In this document: piece by piece, positions 54,995 through 64,000 of the stretch
Layout of the letters: each line of letters begins with the position of its first letter
Position numbering within the stretch: the first letter of the stretch is position 1
DNA from: Colias croceus
Lineage: Eukaryota > Arthropoda > Insecta > Lepidoptera > Pieridae
Assembly (NCBI RefSeq): GCF_905220415.1
Contig: NC_059551.1
Span: 754,001 to 818,000 of the forward strand
Length of the DNA stretch: 64,000 nucleotides
Direction: 5' to 3'
Position numbers and translations under genes: made by a program
The notes under the pieces: generated by a model
What the model saw: only the letters and a program-made list of their open reading frames with translations
The model's database searches: none
What the model was told of the DNA's origin: nothing

Positions 54995-57896
54995 ATGATT
55001 CAATTTGGAATAATCGCTAGGAACTTTTCAAGTTCTTCAGCTGTTCAAAGTGCAATTAAAAATGTTACCGTGATAGGAGGTGGATTGATGGGATCAGGAA
55101 TTGCCCAGGTATTTAAATGTTTTCATTTTAATTAGAAACTATTTAGGTACTATACATACTTAAAAAATAAAAATACCCACATTTTAAACTCTTGACACCT
55201 GTTGTTTTTTAATTATTTATTTGTTCCGGTAAGTTTGTAAGTTTATTAAATAATTATTTAAATGTTTTCTTATTAATCCATTTATAAATAATTATTTTAT
55301 TGGATGCATGATAAAATTGATTAAACTATTTTATTTTCACAGGTAACAGCACAAGCTGGCCAAAATGTTACCTTAGTGGACGTAAACTCGGATGTATTAG
55401 CCAAATCGCAAAAGTCAATTCAGAACAGCCTCGGCAAAGTTGCCAAGAAAATATACAAAGATAATCCTCAAGAAGCTGAAAAGTTTATGACTGAGTCCTT
55501 TGCGAGAATTAAGACTTCCACAGACCCTGTTAGTGCGGTACAGGGCACGGATTTGGTGATTGAAGCCATTGTTGAAAATATTGATGTTAAACACACACTT
55601 TTCCAGAAACTTGATAGCGTGAGTATATTCTGTAACTATATTTTTTGTATATTATTAATTTATTTTTTGCTGATTATGTTACTGATTGTAATCATATGTA
55701 TGCAATCATGGCAATATGTGCTTGAATTTTACCATCCATACTAATATTATAAATGCGAAAGTAACTCTGTCTGTCTGTTACTCAGTCACGCCTAAACTAC
55801 TGAACCAATTTGCATGAAATTTGGTATGGAGATATTTTCATACCTGAGAAAGGACATAGGCTACCTTTTATTGCGAAATATGTACCACGGGCGAAGCCGG
55901 GGCGGACCTCTAGTAGTGTAATATTTTTAGTATTATTTTTATAATTTAAGAGATATAACATACATAATGTTTAATTTTTTTTTCACAACATTACATACAG
56001 TGATTAATTTAAAAGATGGTTTAAAAAATTTGAAAAAGAATATATTTTTCTTATTTTGTATGGTGTTTAAATGTTCTCAATTTTACATATTATAATTAAC
56101 TACCCTTGTTTATTTCTAGGCTGCCCCAGACCACACTATATTTGCATCAAACACCTCATCACTATCAATCAATGAAATTGCGTCCATTGTGAAGAGGAAG
56201 GATAAGTATGTTGACTTTAATTTATTAGCAACAATAAAACACAATCAACAAAATGGTTTTATGTTTTTGTTGTAAATTTTTATCACTGACTTTGTACATA
56301 CAAAGTAAACTAACTGACGTAAAGTTAACTTGTGTTGTTGTTTGTTCCATATATTATTTAAAATCATTGTAGGATGATATTTACAAAATAAAAAAAGAGG
56401 ATTTGTTGATTAGCCACTACATTTTACTAGCTGTGCTCTGCGGTTTCACACGCATTGCTCCGTTCCTGTAGGCCTTAGCGTGATGACATATAGCCTATAG
56501 CCGTCCTCGAAAAATGGTCTATCTAACATTGAAAGAATTTTTCAAATCAGACCAGTAGTTCCTGAGATTAGCATGTTCAAACAAACAAATAAACTCTTCA
56601 GCTTTATAATATTAGTATATATTTAGTCACAATAGATGGTGTCATATTAAATGGTAGAAATTTTAAAATATTCACTGAGTGAATTATAAATAATCAGGGA
56701 ACTAACAACTAAGATAACTTTTAATAACTTAACTTTTGATAACTTTTTACATTAAAATCATTACTTAAATTACATAACAAACCATCAAAATTACTATTAT
56801 TTCCATCAAAGATTCGGTGGCCTCCATTTCTTCAACCCCGTCCCAGTGATGCGTCTTCTCGAAGTAGTCAGAGGCAGTGAGACCTCGGACACCACATACA
56901 ATACCATGATGCAATGGGGCAAGTCCGTGGGCAAGACATGTGTAGCTTGCAAGGATACACCTGGCTTCATTGTGAATAGACTGCTTGTGCCGTACATGGC
57001 TGAGGCTTTAAGGTTGTTAGAGAGAGGTTAGTTACATTTTTTCTCTGTTTTGATTCTATTTAAACACCACCTAATTCATAAAACAAAACCTACCAAAGGT
57101 TGTCTGGCAGATATTGCTTATAAGTGATAAGGCTGCGTATTGAACATGTTAAATCCTTCCTACTAATATTATAAATATTAAATGCGAAAATTTGTGAGGG
57201 TGGATGTGTGTGTGTGTTTGTTACTCTTTCACACAAATACTAATGAAAGGATTACAATGAAATTTAGCACACATAAAGGGTAACTTAGATTAACACATTT
57301 TATCCCGGAAATGTATAAGTTAGATATAAGTTACATATTATGTAATATTGACATGATTTTAAAAGAGCAACTATGGAGTTTCTTGCCGATTCTTCTCCAT
57401 AGATACTGCTTTCCGAATCGGTGGTAAATGTTAAAAATACTTATGTAATGACGATTCGAAAGTGCTACTAAATAGTAGTCTAATTGAATAAATGAATGTT
57501 TGAGTTTGAGTTTGAGTTTGAATCCCCCGGGAATGGGAACTATGAGGGTTTTTCTTTGAACTGGAAAGCTAGTAATATTATAATGAACAAATCGCGTTTA
57601 AAATCCGTTGAAATCTTTAATTTCTAAATAATAATTGTTTTAATTTCTCAACAGGCGACGCTTCCGCCCGTGACATCGACGTGGCCATGAAGTTAGGAGC
57701 CGGCTATCCCATGGGTCCCATTGAATTGGTTGACTATGTGGGATTAGATACCACCAAATTCATCCTCGATGGTTGGCATAAAAAGTTCCCGGACCAAGCC
57801 CTGTTCAAACCTATCGCTATTATGAACAAATTGGTCGCTGAAGGCAAGCTTGGAGTCAAGACTGGGGAAGGCTTCTACAAATATGAGAAGAAATAA
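54995..57896 (+). CDS. HADH: Mitochondrial 3-hydroxyacyl-CoA dehydrogenase (plus-strand copy)
   Basis: Five exons give 310 residues: 54995-55108, 55343-55618, 56120-56205, 56812-57026 and 57655-57896. It keeps all landmarks: NFSSSSAVQSAIKNVTVIGG (presequence and NAD-binding start), GGLMGSGIAQ, NTSSLSINEI, GGLHFFNPVPVMRLLEV with catalytic His and Glu, KDTPGFIVNRLLVPY and KLGAGYPMGPIEL, ending KYEKK. Same exon phases as the minus-strand paralogue, so the pair arose by inverted duplication. The copies differ at many residues (for example Val versus Gly in NRLLxPY), so it is not a recent event. Same reaction in beta-oxidation. Introns 2, 3 and 4 each hold a Helitron-like element. Confidence 0.94.
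55737..55912 (+). mobile_element. Helitron-like non-autonomous element
   Basis: CCATACTAATATTATAAATG start; GGCGAAGCCGGGGCGGACCT then CTAG at the end. In the plus-strand HADH intron 2. Confidence 0.6.
56428..56626 (-). mobile_element. Helitron-like non-autonomous element
   Basis: Same family as 4186-4387, reversed: ACTAGCTGTGCTCTGCGG start, ACAAACAAATAAACTCTTCAG, ATTAGTATATA end. In the plus-strand HADH intron 3. Confidence 0.65.
57165..57573 (+). mobile_element. Helitron-like element split by a retrotransposon 3' fragment
   Basis: The left half (TACTAATATTATAAAT, TTGTTACTCTTTCACAC, ATCCCGGAAA) and the right half (CCCCCGGGAATGGGAACTATG, GAAAGCTAG) align with 30008-30223. The middle is a truncated retrotransposon end (next entry). 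In the plus-strand HADH intron 4. Confidence 0.65.
57312..57521 (+). mobile_element. 5'-truncated CR1-like 3' end
   Basis: GAGCAACTATGGAGTTTCTT and ACGATTCGAAAGTGCTACTA (with intervening sequence) match the 3' UTR of the element at 35398-40900, in opposite orientation, and end in GAGTTTGAGTTTGAGTTTGA. Dead on arrival, only about 210 bases. Confidence 0.85.
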
Positions 57897-58406
57897 AGAG
57901 TATTTACAATGATTATACAGTTTTTTGAATGTTTATAGATAAGCAAAGATATTATGTATTTTTGAAAGTGTTGTTGTATTAAATATTTAATTTTATTACA
58001 TAATTGGTTGTTTTATTTATTTCACCAATGGATTATTAGTGTCTTTTTGCAAAAATTAAACATATTTTTTAATTGAACGCTTTTCTATTGTAAAAATATT
58101 AAAATGAAAATTTAGACTGGCACAAGTTTTTAATTTATAAAAAGCACTCTATGTGACTAAATTCCTTTAGATGACTGGGCCAATTTTTACGAAATTGATG
58201 TGTTCAGTAAAATTTTACAAATAAATAAAATTCGGTCCAATAGGTTTACTGTAACATGCTACATTCACATTCCAAAATTTTACTAGTATAATTTATTCAT
58301 TGCATTTAACTAAAGACTAATGTTAGATTTCATATAGGAAAATTGGGTAAAAAAATGAAAACCAAATAAAAAAAAAGTACTTTAATTACTCTTAAACTAA
58401 ATAAAT
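57897..58406. other. Convergent 3' UTRs of HADH and TAF9
   Basis: AT-rich, no coding exon. AATAAA overlaps the HADH stop region (57892-57897), with further ATTAAA-type signals near 57977; for TAF9, ATTAAA on the minus strand near 58381. Confidence 0.6.
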
Positions 58407-59570
58407 TTACATATCATAGTCATCATCTTCCCTCTTTCTTTTCTGTGAAATTTCATCGATCTCCATTTTAACTGGATTCTGTTGCGGAGGACCAGCAGTC
58501 ACACGCACTGCTGGCTTGGCCACTACCTGTACAATGAAAAAACATGTTTTAAGTATAACTTACAATAAGGCAAAATAATTTGTAGTTAGTATGTGGTAAT
58601 GAGCAAAGTAATAAGGAAACTAGGTTTAATAACAAATTTACAATGCTTTCATGTTAAAATTTCCATAAACTAGAAAGGTTATAAATTATACTGTTATATA
58701 TATATATAATATATTGATACAGCATATCATACTGTTACTGATTCTATGGTTGATTATTTAAATTTTGATAGTTTTTGTTGATAATGGAATAGCTTACCTT
58801 ACTCCCTGAAGTAAATTTAAGGACAGGTTTTGGAGCTGCCTTAGTGCTGACGTTAACAATGGCCCCCGGCGGTCTCTTCACAACAACATTCTGTGAGGAT
58901 TTGGGAGCTGTGACTGTTTTGATTGTTGGAGTGGTGGGGACTGGAGGCTTGGCTGTTGTCTTCTTTGTGACTGATTTTAGACGGTAATTGCAGGCTGATA
59001 GGCAGTAACTGAAAATAGGAAAATGTTCGTAAAATATATCTGGGAATAAATATTGTAGATCTGAATAAGTTTTCTTTAGCTTTACAGTAAATTTATAATG
59101 CATAATAATATATCTTGCTAAAGCATTTTATTATAATCAATTATTTAACTTGAAAGGGGAACATATCAAATATGATTCAGATATTATTTATCATCAGCTT
59201 ACCGGTCAGGTGGTAATCTTAATCCACAGTGTGGTTTGATCAAAGGGAGTGGATTAACATTCTTAACTCTAGCGAGTTCCAGCAACACTTCTCTGGGCGG
59301 CGGACTCGTGAAGGACTTATCCAACTGCATTTGCACAGCAAGTCTAACATCATCTAGGTCTATAGTCTTTTTCTTAGCGTGATTGGCAAAAACACGCGCG
59401 TCGTCCAACACAGAAGTTACATATCTGTAGGTGAATTCTAAAAGCTGATTTACCACCCGTGGCTCATAGTCTGTGATACCAACTTCTTTCATGATAGACA
59501 TAATCACTTGAGCATCTTTTGGGATGTGTTTTGTTTGGTTGCTTGCTTTCGATTTATCTTTTTCAGACAT
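58407..59570 (-). CDS. TAF9: TFIID/SAGA subunit TAF9
   Basis: Three exons on the minus strand give 232 residues: 59203-59570, 58798-59008 and 58407-58526. The first exon is a histone-fold TAF9: KDAQVIMSIMKEVGITDYEP, LLEFTYRYVTSVLDDARVF, ANHAKKKTIDLDDVRLAVQM and then FTSPPPREVLLELA and LPLIKPHCGLRLPPDR. TAF9 pairs with TAF6 through the histone fold in TFIID and SAGA-type complexes in the nucleus. The tail is Lys/Pro/Thr-rich and ends acidic (KRKREDDDYDM), as in other animals. Length fits (human 264). Start chosen at 59570, giving MSEKDKSKAS. Confidence 0.95.
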
Positions 59571-61559
59571 TTTTGTGAATGTGGTAGCTAATTAGGTTAA
59601 AAAATAGGTAAAATTTAATGCAACATTTATAAAATTATCAAAACAAATTAGAATATAATACAGAGTAACCCAAAAATATTAGAAATAAGATAATTATTAA
59701 TTATTTTCGTATGTAGGTACACAAGCATTAAAATTGAAATTGCCAAATGACAAATGACAAGTTGAAGTTGGAAATTTGGAATGACAGCGTCAACACAATG
59801 TCGTATTATAAAGCGAGTCTACACAACACTAATTTGGAGAACTTTCTGTTTGCGCAAGCGGAACGTGTTGCTTAGTTTTTTTTTAGATCACATTTTCAGT
59901 GTTTTCAAGCCAATAAAAATAACGATGCAATTTCCAAACACTTTTGTTTGTACTTAGATAGAAATTGAATATTGACTCTATTTTAGACTTTGGAATAAAA
60001 ACGAATAACCAATGTACACATAATTATATTTTTTTTATTTTGAAGTAATTTATCAGAACCTTTTCTTCATTTCTAAACAATTCATTCAATTAAATTATAA
60101 TATTACTTGCTCTGTATTATATGAGAGCTTTAGGAGAGTACTTCACAGAAGTTTTTTAATTTTTAATTTGTTTAAAAAAGCCAAAAATAATGTGGTAGAA
60201 GCATTGAGATAATATTAATATGGAGCAGACACCACGAACAAAATCTGTGCGCCAAGCGCGGCGGCGCGGGGCGCGCGAATGACGGCTAGACAGTCATAGA
60301 TTATGCGATGTCACTGACTCACCGCTATAGAGGCGACACTTTGTTTCATTCTGTCTATTTTATTGGGTGCCACTCCTTACATGCACGTTGACTTGAAATT
60401 TTTTTTGTACTTACTTAATATTTATTTTAGGTATAAACTGACTTTACTACGCGGGGCTAACAATATCTGGCATATAATATAGGATGATGTAAATAGTGAC
60501 GTCATATGGAATAATTTAATTTTTTTCGTGTTTTAGGTTCAGTCAGGGCTATGGGAAGTTTTATTCCTTACAAATTGAGCCTTTTTTTAAAAAAAAAAAA
60601 AAAATTTTCCCTTTCTTCACGGCCCAGACATGGAAACCTTGAATAGAAAAAATATTAATTACTTATCTCTGAACTAGCGGTCCGCCCCGGCTTCGCCCGT
60701 GGCACATATTTCGCAATAAAAAGTAGCCTATGTTCTTTCTCAGGGTCTTAAGATTGTCTGTGCCAAAGGAGAATGCCCATGAAAGTATGGAGCACAGTAC
60801 AGTGTTGCGTCAATGCCAGAGTGGTTTTGGAGGGTTCTTCGATATTCAAAAGATTTTTACCAATTGATTTTTTTGTGATAAAAACAGGGGTTTTCAAGAT
60901 ATTGAAAAAAATGTGAAATAACCTCAAAACTTAAATAACCCCGATTTAGTTAGGCTTATGTGTGATTTAGGTAACATTTTATCGTCCAAAGGTTATTTTT
61001 CGATTAACATATTTAATCTATGCGTAGAGCTTATGCTTTCAGACAAAGTCCATCTGTTCATCGGCTAGTGTAGGTAGGCACCAGAAATCTTCCGGGACGG
61101 ATTTCAAGAAAACCTAAATATATACTTAAAGAATGCCGATTGAGTTTTTATTCGGTTTACATGTTGTTGTTGTTTGAATCATTTTTTCACTACATATTCG
61201 AAGAAAGAAACAAATAAGAAATAACTGGTTACCTACCATGTCATAATAATATTTTTTTTATATATACATATTTATATTATTTTACTTCACTATCTTTGTT
61301 AAAACAACCTACAGTGTATAAACAATACCTTAAAGAGTGATTTTATGTTAATTGATTTTTTTTTGTAATTCAATGAAAACAATAATCGATATTAATACAT
61401 TTAGCTATTTACCATAGTAAATGTAATAAGTTACCGCTTGGTTACCGTGGTAACCGGTAATGGACACTAAATCTATAATAACGGATCTAAACAATTACAT
61501 GTCTTATTAGATTTTACAAAACATTCCCTATAAATTTATAAAGAATAGAAAAAATTCGA
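59571..61559. other. TAF9 upstream region and spacer to the tRNA-like array
   Basis: Holds the TAF9 promoter. A GC-rich patch at about 60240-60300 (GCGGCGGCGCGGGGCGCGCG) and a Helitron-like tail at 60673-60750 are visible; otherwise AT-rich with no coding exon recognised. Confidence 0.55.
60673..60750 (-). mobile_element. Helitron-like 3' end fragment
   Basis: ACTAGCGGTCCGCCCCGGCTTCGCCC followed by GCAATAAAAAGTAGCCTATG (parts), the reverse of the tail at 55870-55912. Confidence 0.5.
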
Positions 61560-61634
61560 TCACGAGGCGGGACTTGAACCCGCATCCTTCGCGCCATTCC
61601 GGGGCGGATGCCTAACCAACTCAGCCACTCGTGA
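61560..61634 (-). tRNA. tRNA-like Pol III gene, array copy 1
   Basis: 75 bases. On the minus strand: acceptor TCACGAG pairs with CTCGTGA; A-box TGGCTGAGTTGG; T arm GCGGGTTCAAGTCCCGC containing B-box GGTTCAAGTCC; then TCGAATTTTTTC, a T6 terminator 4 bases after the gene. The anticodon arm is odd: the best stem is CGCC/GGCG around CCGGAAT, giving GGA (Ser) without U33; strict numbering gives CGG (Pro) with an unpaired stem. Confidence 0.65.
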
Positions 61635-61869
61635 CCCGCCTGAGCAATCGAATTTATTCTATCCTTTCAGTTTTATGTGTCTTAAGGGACACACCGCGCG
61701 CCATCTATTGAGATGATTTAACAACCATTTCAACCAATATGAAGCACTTTTCAGTGAATACAATATTGTAACGATGGAACACGACCTTTCTTGAATTTAT
61801 ATTTTTTTGGTTTTTATGGCATTCAAATGCTTTATAAATATAAATTTATAAAGAATAGAAAAAATTCGA

Positions 61870-61944
61870 TCACGAGGCGGGACTTGAACCCGCATCCTTC
61901 GCGCCATTCCGGGGCGGATGCCTAACCAACTCAGCCACTCGTGA
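61870..61944 (-). tRNA. tRNA-like Pol III gene, array copy 2
   Basis: Same 75-base sequence as copy 1, with its own T6 terminator, 310 bases on. Confidence 0.65.
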
Positions 61945-62179
61945 CCCGCCTGAGCAATCGAATTTATTCTATCCTTTCAGTTTTATGTGTCTTAAGGGAC
62001 ACACCGCGCGCCATCTATTGAGATGATTTAACAACCATTTCAACCAATATGAAGCACTTTTCAGTGAATACAATATTGTAACGATGGAACACGACCTTTC
62101 TTGAATTTATATTTTTTTGGTTTTTATGGCATTCAAATGCTTTATAAATATAAATTTATAAAGAATAGAAAAAATTCGA

Positions 62180-62254
62180 TCACGAGGCGGGACTTGAACC
62201 CGCATCCTTCGCGCCATTCCGGGGCGGATGCCTAACCAACTCAGCCACTCGTGA
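62180..62254 (-). tRNA. tRNA-like Pol III gene, array copy 3
   Basis: Same 75-base sequence as copy 1, with its own T6 terminator. Confidence 0.65.
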
Positions 62255-62489
62255 CCCGCCTGAGCAATCGAATTTATTCTATCCTTTCAGTTTTATGTGT
62301 CTTAAGGGACACACCGCGCGCCATCTATTGAGATGATTTAACAACCATTTCAACCAATATGAAGCACTTTTCAGTGAATACAATATTGTAACGATGGAAC
62401 ACGACCTTTCTTGAATTTATATTTTTTTGGTTTTTATGGCATTCAAATGCTTTATAAATATAAATTTATAAAGAATAGAAAAAATTCGA

Positions 62490-62564
62490 TCACGAGGCGG
62501 GACTTGAACCCGCATCCTTCGCGCCATTCCGGGGCGGATGCCTAACCAACTCAGCCACTCGTGA
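62490..62564 (-). tRNA. tRNA-like Pol III gene, array copy 4
   Basis: Same 75-base sequence as copy 1, with its own T6 terminator. Confidence 0.65.
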
Positions 62565-62809
62565 CCCGCCTGAGCAATCGAATTTATTCTATCCTTTCAG
62601 TTTTATGTGTCTTAAGGGACACACCGCGCGCCATCTATTGAGATGATTTAACAACCATTTCAACCAATATGAAGCACTTTTCAGTGAATACAATATTGTA
62701 ACGATGGAACACGACCTTTCTTGAATTTATATTTTTTTGGTTTTTATGGCATTCAAATGCTTTATAAATATAAATTTATAAAGAATAGAAAAAAATAGAA
62801 AAAATTCGA

Positions 62810-62884
62810 TCACGAGGCGGGACTTGAACCCGCATCCTTCGCGCCATTCCGGGGCGGATGCCTAACCAACTCAGCCACTCGTGA
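62810..62884 (-). tRNA. tRNA-like Pol III gene, array copy 5
   Basis: Same 75-base sequence as copy 1; the terminator side carries an extra AAAAATAGAA, which lengthens this unit to 320 bases. Confidence 0.65.
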
Positions 62885-63119
62885 CCCGCCTGAGCAATCG
62901 AATTTATTCTATCCTTTCAGTTTTATGTGTCTTAAGGGACACACCGCGCGCCATCTATTGAGATGATTTAACAACCATTTCAACCAATATGAAGCACTTT
63001 TCAGTGAATACAATATTGTAACGATGGAACACGACCTTTCTTGAATTTATATTTTTTTGGTTTTTATGGCATTCAAATGCTTTATAAATATAAATTTATA
63101 AAGAATAGAAAAAATTCGA

Positions 63120-63219
63120 TCACGAGGCGGGACTTGAACCCGCATCCTTCGCGCCATTCCGGGTTAGGCATCCGCCCCGGAATGGCGCGAAGGATGCGGG
63201 TTCAAGTCCCGCCTCGTGA
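63120..63219. pseudogene. Fused head-to-head tRNA-like pair at the orientation switch
   Basis: 63120-63163 is the 3' part of a minus-strand copy; 63162-63219 is the 3' part of a plus-strand copy. Both lack the acceptor 5' strand and most of the A-box. They form a perfect hairpin of about 44 bp with the loop TTAGGCATCCGC (63164-63175), the centre of a palindrome at least 800 bases per arm. Neither half should be transcribed as a tRNA. Confidence 0.85.
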
Positions 63220-63456
63220 TCGAATTTTTTCTATTCTTTATAAATTTATATTTATAAAGCATTATTGAATGCCATAAAAACCAAAAAAATATAAATTCAA
63301 GAAAGGTCGTGTTCCATCGTTACAATATTGTATTCACTGAAAAGTGCTTCATATTGGTTGAAATGGTTGTTAAATCATCTCAATAGATGGCGCGCGGTGT
63401 GTCCCTTAAGACACATAAAACTGAAAGGATAGAATAAATTCGATTGCTCAGGCGGG

Positions 63457-63531
63457 TCACGAGTGGCTGAGTTGGTTAGGCATCCGCCCCGGAATGGCGC
63501 GAAGGATGCGGGTTCAAGTCCCGCCTCGTGA
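63457..63531 (+). tRNA. tRNA-like Pol III gene, array copy 7 (plus strand)
   Basis: Same 75-base sequence now on the plus strand, followed by TCGAATTTTTTC. Confidence 0.65.
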
Positions 63532-63766
63532 TCGAATTTTTTCTATTCTTTATAAATTTATATTTATAAAGCATTTGAATGCCATAAAAACCAAAAAAAT
63601 ATAAATTCAAGAAAGGTCGTGTTCCATCGTTACAATATTGTATTCACTGAAAAGTGCTTCATATTGGTTGAAATGGTTGTTAAATCATCTCAATAGATGG
63701 CGCGCGGTGTGTCCCTTAAGACACATAAAACTGAAAGGATAGAATAAATTCGATTGCTCAGGCGGG

Positions 63767-63841
63767 TCACGAGTGGCTGAGTTGGTTAGGCATCCGCCCC
63801 GGAATGGCGCGAAGGATGCGGGTTCAAGTCCCGCCTCGTGA
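63767..63841 (+). tRNA. tRNA-like Pol III gene, array copy 8 (plus strand)
   Basis: Same 75-base sequence on the plus strand, 310 bases after copy 7, with T6 terminator; the unit continues to the window end. Confidence 0.65.
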
Positions 63842-64000
63842 TCGAATTTTTTCTATTCTTTATAAATTTATATTTATAAAGCATTTGAATGCCATAAAAA
63901 CCAAAAAAATATAAATTCAAGAAAGGTCGTGTTCCATCGTTACAATATTGTATTCACTGAAAAGTGCTTCATATTGGTTGAAATGGTTGTTAAATCATCT

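Larger units (their letters stand above)
61530..64000. repeat. Tandem array of ~310-bp units with an orientation switch
   Basis: Units repeat every 310 bases (tRNA-like starts at 61560, 61870, 62180, 62490), then 320 (62810; a 10-base AAAAATAGAA duplication) and 310 (63120). At about 63163 the order reverses and the same units read on the other strand (63457, 63767) to the window end. Units look essentially identical apart from small indels, so the array is young or homogenised. Each unit also has a GCGCGCCATCTATTGAGATG segment and an AT-rich spacer. Confidence 0.95.

Noticed and set aside
60240..60300. GC-rich patch as a possible exon
   Set aside because: No open frame with splice sites; may be promoter-like or repeat DNA.
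61560..62884. CRISPR-like regular repeat
   Set aside because: Spacing is 310 bases with fully conserved spacers; it is an ordinary tandem array in a eukaryotic genome.
63041..63268. 75-codon open frame across the array switch
   Set aside because: It reads through two inverted tRNA-like halves; its peptide is a by-product of the palindrome.

Overview
The window looks like AT-rich nuclear DNA from a lepidopteran insect. The basis is family-level recognition only: intron-rich genes with insect-type products, many small DNA elements, Helitron-like tails with a GC-rich hairpin followed by CTAG, and a CR1-like non-LTR retrotransposon with a hexanucleotide tail. No species call is possible from the sequence alone.

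Layout, left to right: (1) 1-7502 is almost gene-free; a possible terminal exon of an upstream gene lies at the very edge. (2) 7503-11131 (+) holds the 3' exons of a Diego/Diversin (ANKRD6) planar-polarity gene. (3) 12542-16617 (-) is CDK5RAP1, a tRNA methylthiotransferase with 7 exons. It is divergent from (4) PCNP, 17182-18302 (+), a PEST nuclear protein with an RS-rich front end. (5) RpS26 lies at 19506-20604 (-). (6) A 1.65-kb fold-back Tc1/mariner-like element occupies 20906-22555. (7) ZFAND4 (ubiquitin-like plus AN1 zinc finger, 9 exons) lies at 23227-33252 (+). (8) A nearly intact CR1/Jockey-like retrotransposon lies at about 35398-40900 (-), broken by one 668-bp DNA-element insertion. 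(9) IPMK (6 exons) lies at 41765-46743 (-). (10) Two head-to-head paralogues of mitochondrial 3-hydroxyacyl-CoA dehydrogenase lie at 48703-53005 (-) and 54995-57896 (+); the minus-strand gene has two alternative last exons. (11) TAF9 lies at 58407-59570 (-). (12) A tandem array of about 310-bp units, each with a tRNA-like Pol III gene, starts at 61560, switches orientation at about 63163 and runs off the window end.

The genes are mostly housekeeping (translation, transcription, tRNA modification, fatty-acid oxidation, inositol phosphate metabolism) and do not form one pathway. The accessory interest lies in the mobile DNA and the array. The strongest unexplained signals are: a canonical -1 frameshift heptamer directly before the ORF1 stop of the retrotransposon, whose ORF2 has no ATG; the palindromic array of tRNA-like genes with a non-canonical anticodon arm; the duplicated last exon of the dehydrogenase gene; and a ~197-bp base-for-base identical inverted copy shared by a CDK5RAP1 intron and the DNA upstream of IPMK, abutting two clearly diverged Helitron copies. 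Exon junctions were placed by eye from reading frame, GT/AG sites and family similarity, and every multi-exon model closes in frame.
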